Origin: Crenobacter cavernae
Lineage (GTDB): Bacteria > Pseudomonadota > Gammaproteobacteria > Burkholderiales > Chromobacteriaceae
Assembly: GCF_003355495.1 (NCBI RefSeq)
Contig: NZ_CP031337.1
Coordinates: forward strand, 3,207,668 to 3,271,667
Length of the DNA stretch: 64,000 nucleotides
Direction of reading: 5' to 3'
Shown: positions 51,217 to 62,919 of the stretch, in pieces
Layout of the letters: every line of letters begins with the position of its first letter
How positions within the stretch are numbered: the first letter of the stretch is position 1
Notes under the pieces: model-generated
Database searches by the model: none
Told to the model about the DNA's origin: nothing
Seen by the model: the letters and a program-made list of their open reading frames with translations, nothing else
Program-made: the position numbers and the translations under genes

Positions 51217-53037
51217 ATGAGCGATCACTCGACCCAAGCCCAAGCGGCGACCCCCAGCGGCCCGCAAGCGATGACCCCTTCGGAAGCCTTCGTCGAAACC
51301 CTGGCCGCCAACGGCGTGACCGACATGTTCGGCATCATGGGCTCGGCCTTCATGGACGCGATGGACATCTTCGCGCCGGCCGGCATCCGCCTGATCCCGG
51401 TGGTGCACGAACAGGGCGCCGGCCACATGGCCGACGGCTACGCGCGCGTGTCCGGCCGCCACGGCGTGGTGATCGGCCAGAACGGCCCCGGCATCAGCAA
51501 TTGCGTGACGTCGATCGCCGCCGCCTACTGGGCGCACAGCCCGGTGGTGATCGTCACCCCGGAGGCCGGCACCATGGGCATCGGCCTCGGCGGTTTCCAG
51601 GAGGCGAAGCAGCTGCCGATGTTCCAGGAGTTCACCAAGTACCAGGGCCACGTGACCCACCCGGCGCGGATGGCCGAGTTCACCGGCCGCTGCTTCGACC
51701 GCGCGATGGCCGAGATGGGGCCGACCCAACTCAACATCCCGCGCGACTATTTCTACGGCGAGATCAAGGCCGAGATCCCGCAACCGCGCCGGCTCGACCG
51801 CGGCCCGGGCGGCGAGCAGAGCCTGAACGAGGCGGCCGAGCTGCTGGCTAACGCCAAATTCCCGGTGATCATTTCCGGCGGCGGCGTGGTGATGGCCGAC
51901 GCCATCGACGAGTGCAAGGCGTTGGCCGAGCGCCTCGGCGCGCCGGTGGTCAACAGCTATCTGCACAACGATTCGTTCCCGGCCAGCCACCCGTTGTGGT
52001 GCGGCCCGCTCGGCTACCAGGGCAGCAAGGCGGCGATGAAGCTGATCTCGCGCGCCGACGTGGTGGTGGCGCTCGGCTCGCGCCTCGGCCCGTTCGGCAC
52101 GCTGCCGCAGCACGGCATGGACTACTGGCCGAAGGCCGCCAAGATCATCCAGATCGACGCCGACCACAAGATGCTCGGCCTGGTGAAGAAGATCTCGGTC
52201 GGCATCTGCGGCGACGCCAAGGCCGCCGCGATCGCGCTGACCGCACGCCTGGCGAACCGCACGCTCGCCTGCGACGCGTCGCGCGAGCAGCGCGCCGATG
52301 CGATCGCCACCGAGAAGGCGGCCTGGGAGAAGGAGCTCGACGACTGGACCCACGAGCGCGATCCGTTCAGCCTCGACATGATCGACGAGAACGCCAATGA
52401 AAGGACCTTCAACGGCGGCGAGTATTTGCACCCGCGCCAGGTGCTGCGCGAGCTCGAGAAGGCGATGCCGGACGATGTGATGGTGTCGACCGATATCGGC
52501 AACATCAACTCGGTCGCCAACAGCTATCTGCGCTTCGACAAGCCGCGCAGCTTCTTCGCCGCGATGAGCTGGGGCAACTGCGGCTACGCGTTCCCGACCA
52601 TCATCGGCGCCAAGGTCGCCGCGCCGCACCGCCCGGCCGTCTCCTACGCCGGCGACGGCGCCTGGGGCATGAGCCTGATGGAAACCATGACCTGCGTCCG
52701 GCACCAGATCCCGGTCACCGCGGTGGTGTTCCACAACCGCCAGTGGGGCGCCGAGAAGAAGAACCAGGTCGACTTCTACAACCGCCGCTTCGTCGCCGGC
52801 GAACTCGACAACCAGAGCTTCGCCGCCATCGCCCAAGCGATGGGCGCCGAAGGCATCGTGGTCGACCGGCTCGAGGACGTCGGCCCGGCGCTGAAGAAGG
52901 CGATCGACCTGCAGATGAACCACGGCAAGACCTGCATCATCGAGATCCTGTGCACCCGCGAGCTCGGCGACCCGTTCCGTCGCGACGCGCTCGCCAAACC
53001 GGTGCGCCTGCTCGACAAGTACAAGGACTACGTCTAA
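51217..53037 (+). CDS. xsc: Sulfoacetaldehyde acetyltransferase (Xsc, copy 2)
   Basis: Identical in protein sequence to copy 1 (606 residues), with the same promoter and ribosome site upstream. Either a true second gene in a recent tandem duplication or an assembly duplicate. Confidence 0.92.
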   Translation: MSDHSTQAQAATPSGPQAMTPSEAFVETLAANGVTDMFGIMGSAFMDAMDIFAPAGIRLIPVVHEQGAGHMADGYARVSGRHGVVIGQNGPGISNCVTSIAAAYWAHSPVVIVTPEAGTMGIGLGGFQEAKQLPMFQEFTKYQGHVTHPARMAEFTGRCFDRAMAEMGPTQLNIPRDYFYGEIKAEIPQPRRLDRGPGGEQSLNEAAELLANAKFPVIISGGGVVMADAIDECKALAERLGAPVVNSYLHNDSFPASHPLWCGPLGYQGSKAAMKLISRADVVVALGSRLGPFGTLPQHGMDYWPKAAKIIQIDADHKMLGLVKKISVGICGDAKAAAIALTARLANRTLACDASREQRADAIATEKAAWEKELDDWTHERDPFSLDMIDENANERTFNGGEYLHPRQVLRELEKAMPDDVMVSTDIGNINSVANSYLRFDKPRSFFAAMSWGNCGYAFPTIIGAKVAAPHRPAVSYAGDGAWGMSLMETMTCVRHQIPVTAVVFHNRQWGAEKKNQVDFYNRRFVAGELDNQSFAAIAQAMGAEGIVVDRLEDVGPALKKAIDLQMNHGKTCIIEILCTRELGDPFRRDALAKPVRLLDKYKDYV

Positions 53038-53145
53038 GCGCCAAGCGGGCCGGACATGGGGCTTCCTCCCTGTTTCCGGCCCGAGCCGCGATCGACCCGA
53101 AGAGGTCGAGCGGTCCCGCATCACGACTTCGAGGAGCGAATCACC

Positions 53146-54174
53146 ATGAAAGCGATCAACCGCATCATCGACAGCGCCCGCGCGGCCCCCAAGCGCATCG
53201 TGCTGTGCGAAGGCGACGATGCGCGCATCCTGAAGGCGGCGCAACGCGCCACCCGCGAAGGCACTGCCCGCATCCTGCTGGTGGGGGACGCCGGCCGCAT
53301 CCGCCGAATCGCCGCCGACGAAGGCGTCGACCTTGCCGGCATGGAGCTGGTCGACCCGGCCACCTCTGCGCTCACGCCGTCCTTTGCGCAGAAGCTGTTC
53401 GCGCTGCGCCAGAAGAAGGGCATGACGCTGGAGGAAGCGAAACGCGAGGTGCTCAAGCCGCTGTGCTTCGCCAACCTGATGGTGCGCCTCGACCACGCGG
53501 ACGGCTCGGTCGCCGGCGCGGTCCACACCACCGCCGACGTGGTGCGCCACGCGATCCAGATCATCGGCGTCGACCCGTCGTTCAAGCTGGTTTCGAGCTT
53601 CTTTTTAATGATGCTCTGCGAGCCCTTCCACACGCTGAAGGGCGGGCTGATCTTTTCCGACTGCGGACTGGTGGTCGACCCCGACGCACACGAACTGTCC
53701 GAGATCGCGATGGCTGCGGCCGACAGCGCCCGCAGCCTGCTGATGGACGAGCCGCGCGTCGCGATGCTGTCGTTCTCGACCAGCGGCAGCGCCAAGCACG
53801 CGGCGGTCGACAAGGTGGTCGAGGCGGCGCGCCGGGTCAGGGAACTGCGCCCCGGCCTCGCGATCGACGGCGACGTGCAGCTCGACGCGGCGATCGTCGC
53901 GGAGATCGCGAACCGCAAGGTCGATAACTCGGCGGTGAAGGGCCGCGCCAACGTGCTCGTTTTTCCCAGCCTCGAGGCCGGCAATATCGGCTACAAGTTG
54001 GCCGAGCGCGTCGGCGGCGCGAAGGCGATCGGTCCTCTGCTGCAGGGCCTGCAAAAACCGGCCAACGACCTGTCGCGCGGCTGTAGCGCCGACGACGTCT
54101 TCTACGTCATCGCCGTGACCGTGGTCCAGGCGCAGACCGCCGCCGAACGACTGCCGGACGAAAAGCGATCATGA
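53146..54174 (+). CDS. pta: Phosphate acetyltransferase (Pta, copy 2)
   Basis: Identical to copy 1 (342 residues), with the same ATGA overlap with the exporter gene. Confidence 0.92.
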   Translation: MKAINRIIDSARAAPKRIVLCEGDDARILKAAQRATREGTARILLVGDAGRIRRIAADEGVDLAGMELVDPATSALTPSFAQKLFALRQKKGMTLEEAKREVLKPLCFANLMVRLDHADGSVAGAVHTTADVVRHAIQIIGVDPSFKLVSSFFLMMLCEPFHTLKGGLIFSDCGLVVDPDAHELSEIAMAAADSARSLLMDEPRVAMLSFSTSGSAKHAAVDKVVEAARRVRELRPGLAIDGDVQLDAAIVAEIANRKVDNSAVKGRANVLVFPSLEAGNIGYKLAERVGGAKAIGPLLQGLQKPANDLSRGCSADDVFYVIAVTVVQAQTAAERLPDEKRS

Positions 54175-54950
54175 CCGGCGAGATGCTGCTGCCCTTTCTC
54201 GCGCTGATGGGCGTCGCGAGCTACTTCCAGACCGTCACCGGCTTTGGCCTCGGCATGATCGTGATGGGCGCGACCAGCGGCCTAAACCTCGCGCCGGTGG
54301 CCTCGGTCGCGGCCGTCGTCAGCCTGGTGACGCTGGCCAACAGCGCGGTCGCGCTGCCCGGCAAGCTGCACCACATCGACTGGCGCGCGGTGCGCGCGGC
54401 CACCTTCGGCATCCTGCCGTCCATCGTCGCCGGCGTCCTGTTGCTCGACTACCTCTCCAGCGCCGCCTCCGACCTGCTGCAGCTCTTGCTCGGCGCGGTG
54501 ATCCTGTACGGCGGGCTCGGCTCCGCGCTGCGCCCCGCGCCGCTCAAAGAGCGCTCGGGCGACGGCAGCTTCTTCGTCAGCGGCGTGTTCGGCGGGCTGC
54601 TCAGCGGAATGTTCGGCGTCTCCGGCCCGCCGCTGATCTTCCAGTTCTACCGCCAGCCGATGACCCTGGTCGAGATCCGATGCGTGCTGATCCTGGTCTT
54701 CACGGTGACCTCGAGCACCCGCACGCTGTTCACCGCCTACCAGGGACAGCTGACCGCCGACATCTGGATGCAAAGCGCGCTCGCCGTGCCGGTGGTCGCG
54801 CTGGCGACGATCGCCGCGCGGCGCTACCCGCCGCCGCTCTCTGCGACGACGACGCGACGCGTCGCGTTCATCGTTTTGATGCTGATCGGGTGTCACCTCA
54901 TGTTTCCTGCCTTGCTCCAATTGATAGGCGAAGCCACGGGAGGCAGATGA
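54171..54950 (+). CDS. tauE: TauE/SafE-family exporter (copy 2)
   Basis: Identical to copy 1 (259 residues). Confidence 0.87.
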   Translation: MTGEMLLPFLALMGVASYFQTVTGFGLGMIVMGATSGLNLAPVASVAAVVSLVTLANSAVALPGKLHHIDWRAVRAATFGILPSIVAGVLLLDYLSSAASDLLQLLLGAVILYGGLGSALRPAPLKERSGDGSFFVSGVFGGLLSGMFGVSGPPLIFQFYRQPMTLVEIRCVLILVFTVTSSTRTLFTAYQGQLTADIWMQSALAVPVVALATIAARRYPPPLSATTTRRVAFIVLMLIGCHLMFPALLQLIGEATGGR

Positions 54951-55031
54951 CAACACCTAAACCCTGAGAACGTCCCCTACAGGGGAAGGCAATCACCGAA
55001 CGATGCCCCCACGACCTCAGGGCGATTTCGC

Positions 55032-56936
55032 ATGACTCGGGAGGCAACGATAAAAATGAAAATTTCGCACAAGGTTGGTTTTGCCGCCGCGGCGGTCCTG
55101 CTCGTGACGACCGGCCTCTTGTCGCTGCTACAGGTTCACCAGGTGCGCGACAGCCTTCGCAGTCAGGCAGAGTCGAACATCAAGGAGACCAGCAACGCGC
55201 TGGCGCGACAGATAGAAAACTGGCTGAACGCCAAGCTGCGGCTGATCGACATGGTGTCGCAACACATCGACGGCGATTTCGGCGCCGCGCAGATCCAGCG
55301 GGCTTTCGACCGGCCGCTACTCAAGAACGAGTTTCTGCTCGTCTTCGGCGGGCTGGACAGCGATGGCGCGAGGATCACCAACAACCCGGACTGGAATCCC
55401 CCGGGCTGGGATGCGCGGACACGCCCATGGTTTCGGCTGGCCAAAAACGCCGAGCACGCCGTGTTGGCCGAGCCCTACCGCGACGTCGCCAGCGGCGAAG
55501 TGCTGATTTCCGCCGTCGGGAAACTCAGCGACAAGGGGCGCTTCATGGGGGCATTTGGCGGCGACCTGAGCCTGAAGACCATCTCCGACGCGGTCAATAC
55601 CTTGAATTTCAACGGCGCCGGCTATGCGTTCCTGATGACGCGCTCCGGCAACATCATCGCCCACCCGGATGCCAAACTGGTTGGCAAACCCTACAGCCAG
55701 CTATTCGGCGGCCAAAGCCCCGCCTTGGAAAGCGCGCTGCGACCGGCAGACGACGGCGATCGATCGCTGCTGGTCTCGTTCGTGCCGCTTGCCGGGATCG
55801 AGGGCGTCGATTGGTATATCGGCGTGGTACTTAAAGACGACGCGGTGATGCGGGAAGCCGACGCGCTCAGTTTGCGCGCGGTCATCGGCACCGTTGCCGG
55901 CGTCCTGGTCAGCCTGCTGATTCTGGTGACGCTCGTGTCCCGCCTGCTCAAGCCCTTGTCGCGACTCTATGATTCGCTGCAGGACATCAACCGGGGCGAG
56001 GGCGATTTGACCCAGCGCCTGCCCGTCGAGGGCAAGGATGAAATCGCCTTGCTGTCCCGTGAGTTCAACAGGCTATTGCAGACGCTGCAGTCGCTGATCG
56101 GTGACATTGTGGAACGCTCGTACCAGGTTCGCGAGACCAGCGAACTGACATCGCAGCACGCCAGCCATGCGGCCAGCCGGCTTCATCGCCAGATGATCGA
56201 GCTGGACCGACTGGCCAACGCCATGGGCGCCATGACCGTGACCGCCGAGGACGTCGCGCAACACGCCCAGTCGGCAGCGGACGCGGCCATCTCGGCCAAC
56301 GTTGAAACTGCAAAAGGCGTCGGCGTCGTTTCGCGCTCGACCAAGGCCATCAAGCAGCTGGCGGCTGACATGGATGAAACCCGCCATTCGATCATCCTGT
56401 TGGCCAAGCAGAGTCAGGGCATCGAATCGATCCTGTCCGTCATCACGAGCATCGCCGACCAGACCAATCTGCTCGCCCTGAACGCGTCGATCGAAGCCGC
56501 GCGGGCCGGCGACGCCGGCCGTGGCTTCGCGGTGGTCGCCGACGAAGTCCGCGCGCTGGCGTCGCTCACTCAGGAATCGACCCACGAGATCCGCGCGATG
56601 ATCGAGCAGCTGCAGAACGGGGTCAAACTGGCGGAAACGCGCATGCAGGAAAACAGCGACGCGGCCAGCAGGACCGCGGCGGAGGCGAGCTCGGCCAAGG
56701 ACATCCTCGGCCGGACCCGTCAGGCGATGACCCGGATCAACGATATGAATTTGCACATCGCCGACGTCGCCAGACGGCAAAGCACGGCCACCTGCGAGAT
56801 CAACCTCAATACGAAGCTCATTCGCGACATCAGCCATGAAGTGGCGGAAGGGGCGGAACTGCAAGCCGGTCATTGCGCATCGGTGGCGGAACAGTTGTGC
56901 CAGCAGGACGAACGGCTCCGGCACTTCAAAGTGTGA
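55032..56936 (+). CDS. Methyl-accepting chemotaxis protein (copy 2)
   Basis: Identical to copy 1 (634 residues; alternative start ATG 55056). Last gene of the repeat that is fully intact before indels begin. Confidence 0.9.
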   Translation: MTREATIKMKISHKVGFAAAAVLLVTTGLLSLLQVHQVRDSLRSQAESNIKETSNALARQIENWLNAKLRLIDMVSQHIDGDFGAAQIQRAFDRPLLKNEFLLVFGGLDSDGARITNNPDWNPPGWDARTRPWFRLAKNAEHAVLAEPYRDVASGEVLISAVGKLSDKGRFMGAFGGDLSLKTISDAVNTLNFNGAGYAFLMTRSGNIIAHPDAKLVGKPYSQLFGGQSPALESALRPADDGDRSLLVSFVPLAGIEGVDWYIGVVLKDDAVMREADALSLRAVIGTVAGVLVSLLILVTLVSRLLKPLSRLYDSLQDINRGEGDLTQRLPVEGKDEIALLSREFNRLLQTLQSLIGDIVERSYQVRETSELTSQHASHAASRLHRQMIELDRLANAMGAMTVTAEDVAQHAQSAADAAISANVETAKGVGVVSRSTKAIKQLAADMDETRHSIILLAKQSQGIESILSVITSIADQTNLLALNASIEAARAGDAGRGFAVVADEVRALASLTQESTHEIRAMIEQLQNGVKLAETRMQENSDAASRTAAEASSAKDILGRTRQAMTRINDMNLHIADVARRQSTATCEINLNTKLIRDISHEVAEGAELQAGHCASVAEQLCQQDERLRHFKV

Positions 56937-56983
56937 CCCCGAACCGGGGCGATCGAGACCGAAGAGCGCATCCGACGAAACGC

Positions 56984-57029
56984 AGATCGCCGACCGGCTG
57001 GCTGACACCAACCGGTCGGCGATCTCTTT
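56984..57029 (+). terminator. Terminator of chemoreceptor gene (copy 2)
   Basis: Same 14-bp stem as at 47193-47234, shifted by 9,791. Confidence 0.8.
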
Positions 57030-57103
57030 GCCGCGTCTGGCCTACCACCCCAGGAAAGCCGCGCCCCGCTGCGACTTCTGCACGCAAACAGTCTTGCCCC
57101 GGA

Positions 57104-58822
57104 TCAGCGCCGACCGCGACCGCCGATCAATTGCACGATCTCGGAGAACAGCGGCGTATCGAGCGGTCGGGACAGGTCCGTCGCCAGACAGCGGCGGTAA
57201 TAGGGCTGAGGTCGAGCCCGACGCCGATGCCGAGCACCTCGACGTCGCGCATGGCCTCGTGACGCGCGACCACTTCCTTCAGGTGATTGTCGAGATAATA
57301 AGGATCGTTGGCCTGGCCGGTCGCGCCGTCCATCGGGCTGCCGTCGGAGACGACGATCAATATCCGCCGCGCCTCGCCGCGGGCGAGCAGTCGCGAGCAA
57401 GCCCAGTCGACCGCCTCACCGTCCACCCCCTCGCGGAACAGGTCGGCCTTGAAGAGCGCCGCGATGTCGGCACGTGCGCGCCGCCAGCTCCGGTCCGCAT
57501 CCTTGAACACCATGTGGCAGACTTCGTTGAGCCGCCCCGGATTTCTGGGACGGCCACGGGCCAGCCAGTCGAGCCGGGCGCGGCCGCCGTTCCAGGCGCC
57601 GGTGGTGAAGCCCAGCACCTCGGTCGCCACACCGGCCATTTCGAGCGCGCGCACCAGGATGTCGATCATCATGGTCACCGCTTCGATATGCGCCTTCATC
57701 GAGCCCGAACAGTCGACGAGGAAACTCACGACGCAGTCGGCCTCCATCTTGTACTGCTCGAGACGAAACAGCCGCCGCTCCGCCGGCGAACTGATCAATT
57801 GCGCCAGGCGACGGCCGTCGATCCGCCCCTGCTCTTCGCCGAAGGACCAGCCGTCCCGCCGCGGCACCGCGAGGACCGCCGTCAACTGATGCGCCAGCCT
57901 ACCCAGGTTGACGCCTTGCTCGGCGATGCGCCTGTCGAGACGTTCGCGGTACTCGCGTAACAAGGCCTTGCGAACCAGCGTGCCGGCGTCGACCTTTCTG
58001 TCGTAGCGCGTGGTATAGACGCGGTAGCCGTGGCCGGATTCCTCCAGCACACGGCTGCGGCCGGTGGGCGCCGTGGCGATCGTGTCGGGCTCCTCGTCGT
58101 CGAAGTCGAGCAGCAGCGAGAACGCCGCGCTCGCGGCGTCCTCTTCGTCGGCCCCCTCTTCCGCCGCCTGCTCCGCGCGGGCCGAGCGGATCATCCCGCC
58201 GACGAGCCGCGCCATCTCGAGCGCATGGCCGGCGAAAGCGGCCTGGTCGTCGCGGTGCCGGCGCAGGCCGGCCAGCGCAAAGCCTATCGCCGGCACGATG
58301 GCCGCGCGCGTGACCTCGATCAGGTCTTCGGTTTCCTCGAGCACCGGCCAGCCCGTCAGCCGCGACCACGAGATCTGCGCCACCGTATATAGCAGGATGC
58401 CCAGATGACCCTCGGCCAACCCCGAGCGATGAAAGGCGCGCGACCATGCCTCGAAGCGGTGGCGAAGGTTTTGCGCCACACCCGGCATGCCGGGTGGCAG
58501 CCGGGTCTCGCAGCGCAGCTGTTCCAAGAGCTCGAAGAGTAGCCGCTCGACCGGGTCGCCGGGACAAAGCCTTCGGTGCAGCCGGCGTCGGAATGGGCCA
58601 AGCGCAAGGCCGCGCCGTCGGCGGCGCCGCGGAACGACGTGAAGTCGTCCGACGCCGGGTCGGTGCGCAGGTGCGGGGCGTGAAGCGGCAGCGGCCTGAG
58701 GTCACGGCAAAGACGGCCTTGCCGGTAATGCAGCGCGGCGTCGCCGGTCAGCGCGCGCACCGCCGCCGCGCACAACTCCTCAAGCTTCTGCTGGCGGCGG
58801 GCCTTTTGCTGGCGGACACCAT
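57104..58822 (-). pseudogene. CobT-like VWA protein, copy 2, frameshifted
   Basis: Three single-base deletions relative to copy 1 (near 57,201 in a run of G; near 58,581 in a run of C; near 58,811 in a run of G) break the frame at both ends: the first alters the C-terminus after 'VGLDLSP', the other two alter the N-terminal part. The centre, including the MIDAS motif, is intact. All three fall in short homopolymers, so sequencing error is the likeliest cause. Confidence 0.8.
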
Positions 58823-59797
58823 CAGCGCGGCCCCGGCTCGTCGATCGGCGAGGCTTCGAGTTCCCGGCCAAAGCATCGCTGGAAGTATTCGGGCCACGAT
58901 AGGCCGCTCGGCTTCGTCGCATTTGTTGACGAAGGTCAGACGGAAGGCGAGCGCGTGATCGCGGAAGATCTGGCTGTTTTCCGCCCAGGTGATCACCGTT
59001 CGCGGCGACATCAGCGTCGAGAGGTCACCCGCCGCGAAACCTTTGCGCGTGAGCTCGGCCAAGCTCACCATCGCCTCGATCAGCGCGCGACCGGCCTCGT
59101 CGGCGAGTTCGGGCACGCGGGCGAGCACGATGCCGGCCTCTTCCTCGCGCGGCAGGTAGTTGAGCGTGGCGACGACGTTCCAGCGGTCGATCTGCGCGTG
59201 ATTCAGCACCTGGGTGTGGTACAGGCCGTTCAGGTTGCCCAAGCCCACGGTGTTGGACGTGGCGAACAGCCGGAAGTAAGGATGCGGGTGGATCACCCGG
59301 TTCTGGTCGAGCAGGGTGAACTTGCCGTCGCGCTCGAGGATGCGCTGGATGACGAACATCACGTCCGGGCGGCCGGCGTCGTACTCGTCGAAGATCAGCG
59401 CGACCGGCCGCTGCAGCGCCCACGGCACGATGCCTTCCTGGAATTCGGTGACCTGGCGGCCGTCGCGCACGACGATGGCGTCCTTGCCGACCAGGTCGAG
59501 ACGACTGATATGACCGTCGAGGTTGACCCGCACGCAGGGCCAGTTGAGCCGGCGGCGACCTGTTCGATGTGGGTCGACTTCCCGGTTCCATGCAGCCCCT
59601 GCACCATGACCCGCCTGTCGCGGGTGAAGCCGCCAGGATCGCCAGTGTCACTTCGGGTTGAAGCGGTAGGCGTCGTCGATTTCCGGCACATGGTCGTCGC
59701 GCTCGCCGAACGCGGGCACCATCAGGCCGGAATCGATGCCGAAAAGGCTGCGCACCGGGACCAGTCTGTCCGGTTTGCCAAGCACGATATCTGTCAC
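58822..59797 (-). pseudogene. CobS-like AAA+ ATPase, copy 2, frameshifted
   Basis: Relative to copy 1: an extra G near 58,891, a 3-base loss near 59,217 (removes Gly in 'YHGTQ'), and single-base losses near 59,552, 59,629 and 59,654. The Walker A region falls in the disrupted part. GTG start at 59797 is unchanged. Likely sequencing error and not decay. Confidence 0.8.
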
Positions 59798-59954
59798 GTT
59801 CCTCTCCTCTTACATCGTCAATCGGCCGGGGCGACGCCCCGGTTTTCATTGCCTCGGCGGGTCAGCCCGCCACTGCGGCATCGCGCATGAAAGAGCCCTG
59901 CCCGGGCTTTCTTTCAGAGGGTTCGATCGGACGAAGAGGGATCGTGGCTTCGGC

Positions 59955-60824
59955 TTACTCTGTCTCTTCCGTGTCCCCCCGCCCTGCCGCCGCCTCGGCC
60001 TCGATCGCCGCCAGCGCCGCCGCCGCCCGCTGCAACGCCGGCAGGAAGTGCACCGCCTTGTCCGGCGTCAGACGCATGATCGGCGCCTGCAGCGCCACCC
60101 CCAGGTCGACTTCCCGCCGTCCGGTGCCGGCACCAGCACCCCGACGCACAACAGCCCCGGCAGGAACTCCTCGTCGTCCAGCGCGTAGCCGGCGCGCTTC
60201 ACCCGCTCGATCTCCGCCTCCAGCCGCTCCAGGTCGGTCAGCGTGTTCTCGGTGTAGCGCGCCAACGGCACGTGCGCCAACAGCCGCCGCCGCTGCGCCG
60301 GGCTCAGCTGCGCCAGGAACAGTTTGCCGGTCGCCGAGCAGTGCGCCGGCACCCGCGAGCCCGGGTGCAGGTAGAAGCGCAGCGGCGCCGCCGTCTCCAC
60401 CCGGTCCAGGTACAGCACCTCGCTGCCCGAGAACGCGGTCAGGTTGCAGCTCTCGCCCACTTCCTCGACCAGCTGACGCAGCACCGCGTGCCGCGCGCCG
60501 TGCGCGGTGTGGTTCAGCAGCAGGTTCTCCGCCAAGCGCCGCAGCCGCACGCCGGTGCTGTAGTGACGGCCGGCGCCGTCGCGCTGCAGCCGCACGCCGG
60601 TGCTGTAGTGACGGCCGGCGCCGTCGCGCTGCAGCATGCCGGCCGCCTCCAGTTGCTGCAGCATCCCGGTGCAGCGTCGGCTTGGGCAGCCCGGTCTCGT
60701 CCACCAGCCCCTGCAGCGTGAAGAACTGGTCCTTCTCGGCGATCACTTCCAGCAGCCCGAACAGCCGCAGCGTCGGCGTGTCGCCGTCGAGTTTCGCGTC
60801 GCCCTTGGTGCGCGTGTCGTTCAT
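59955..60824 (-). pseudogene. IclR-family regulator, copy 3, frameshifted
   Basis: Carries the doubled wing (60541-60630) and the GDTEETE tail like copy 2, but has an inserted C near 60,666, a T-to-G change near 60,511 (Asn to His) and a lost T near 60,106, so the middle 200 residues are out of frame with both ends. Confidence 0.8.
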
Positions 60825-60991
60825 GGTCGTCCCATCATAGTTCAGTTTCGTTTATAGATACAAATTGTACCGTTTATTGAAATTTGTTGTTGACCGGCGC
60901 GCGGCTTCGCCCTACATTCCAATCACAAATCACTTTTCGGAACGTTTGGTTTCGTTTTTTGTTTTTCGTCCACCCACGGAGACAGCGCACC

Positions 60992-62811
60992 ATGAGCGAT
61001 CACTCGACCCAAGCCCAAGCGGCGACCCCCAGCGGCCCGCAAGCGATGACCCCTTCGGAAGCCTTCGTCGAAACCCTGGCCGCCAACGGCGTGACCGACA
61101 TGTTCGGCATCATGGGCTCGGCCTTCATGGACGCGATGGACATCTTCGCGCCGGCCGGCATCCGCCTGATCCCGGTGGTGCACGAACAGGGCGCCGGCCA
61201 CATGGCCGACGGCTACGCGCGCGTGTCCGGCCGCCACGGCGTGGTGATCGGCCAGAACGGCCCCGGCATCAGCAATTGCGTGACGTCGATCGCCGCCGCC
61301 TACTGGGCGCACAGCCCGGTGGTGATCGTCACCCCGGAGGCCGGCACCATGGGCATCGGCCTCGGCGGTTTCCAGGAGGCGAAGCAGCTGCCGATGTTCC
61401 AGGAGTTCACCAAGTACCAGGGCCACGTGACCCACCCGGCGCGGATGGCCGAGTTCACCGGCCGCTGCTTCGACCGCGCGATGGCCGAGATGGGCCGACC
61501 CAACTCAACATCCCGCGCGACTATTTCTACGGCGAGATCAAGGCCGAGATCCCGCAACCGCGCCGGCTCGACCGCGGCCCGGGCGGCGAGCAGAGCCTGA
61601 ACGAGGCGGCCGAGCTGCTGGCTAACGCCAAATTCCCGGTGATCATTTCCGGCGGCGGCGTGGTGATGGCCGACGCCATCGACGAGTGCAAGGCGTTGGC
61701 CGAGCGCCTCGGCGCGCCGGTGGTCAACAGCTATCTGCACAACGATTCGTTCCCGGCCAGCCACCCGTTGTGGTGCGGCCCGCTCGGCTACCAGGGCAGC
61801 AAGGCGGCGATGAAGCTGATCTCGCGCGCCGACGTGGTGGTGGCGCTCGGCTCGCGCCTCGGCCCGTTCGGCACGCTGCCGCAGCACGGCATGGACTACT
61901 GGCCGAAGGCCGCCAAGATCATCCAGATCGACGCCGACCACAAGATGCTCGGCCTGGTGAAGAAGATCTCGGTCGGCATCTGCGGCGACGCCAAGGCCGC
62001 CGCGATCGCGCTGACCGCACGCCTGGCGAACCGCACGCTCGCCTGCGACGCGTCGCGCGAGCAGCGCGCCGATGCGATCGCCACCGAGAAGGCGGCCTGG
62101 GAGAAGGAGCTCGACGACTGGACCCACGAGCGCGATCCGTTCAGCCTCGACATGATCGACGAGAACGCCAATGAAAGGACCTTCAACGGCGGCGAGTATT
62201 TGCACCCGCGCCAGGTGCTGCGCGAGCTCGAGAAGGCGATGCCGGACGATGTGATGGTGTCGACCGATATCGGCAACATCAACTCGGTCGCCAACAGCTA
62301 TCTGCGCTTCGACAAGCCGCGCAGCTTCTTCGCCGCGATGAGCTGGGGCAACTGCGGCTACGCGTTCCCGACCATCATCGGCGCCAAGGTCGCCGCGCCG
62401 CACCGCCCGGCCGTCTCCTACGCCGGCGACGGCGCCTGGGGCATGAGCCTGATGGAAACCATGACCTGCGTCCGGCACCAGATCCCGGTCACCGCGGTGG
62501 TGTTCCACAACCGCCAGTGGGGCGCCGAGAAGAAGAACCAGGTCGACTTCTACAACCGCCGCTTCGTCGCCGGCGAACTCGACAACCAGAGCTTCGCCGC
62601 CATCGCCCAAGCGATGGGCGCCGAAGGCATCGTGGTCGACCGGCTCGAGGACGTCGGCCCGGCGCTGAAGAAGGCGATCGACCTGCAGATGAACCACGGC
62701 AAGACCTGCATCATCGAGATCCTGTGCACCCGCGAGCTCGGCGACCCGTTCCGTCGCGACGCGCTCGCCAAACCGGTGCGCCTGCTCGACAAGTACAAGG
62801 ACTACGTCTAA
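60992..62811 (+). pseudogene. xsc: Sulfoacetaldehyde acetyltransferase (Xsc, copy 3), one frameshift
   Basis: One G is missing from a GGGG run near 61,494, which breaks the frame at 'MAEMG|PTQLN' (about residue 168). The rest is identical to copies 1 and 2, including the TPP site. Confidence 0.85.
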
Positions 62812-62919
62812 GCGCCAAGCGGGCCGGACATGGGGCTTCCTCCCTGTTTCCGGCCCGAGCCGCGATCGACCCGAAGAGGTCGAGCGGTCCCGCATCACGA
62901 CTTCGAGGAGCGAATCACC

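Larger units (their letters stand above)
50205..59979. repeat. 9.8-kb tandem repeat unit, copy 2
   Basis: Matches copy 1 with a constant offset of 9,791 until about 57,200. From there on eleven small indels (net loss 16 bases) accumulate before the unit ends. Confidence 0.93.

Noticed and set aside
57104..59797. Genuine pseudogenisation of the second cobT/cobS copy
   Set aside because: Indels start suddenly, sit in homopolymers and continue at the same density to the window end, which fits sequencing error better than decay.
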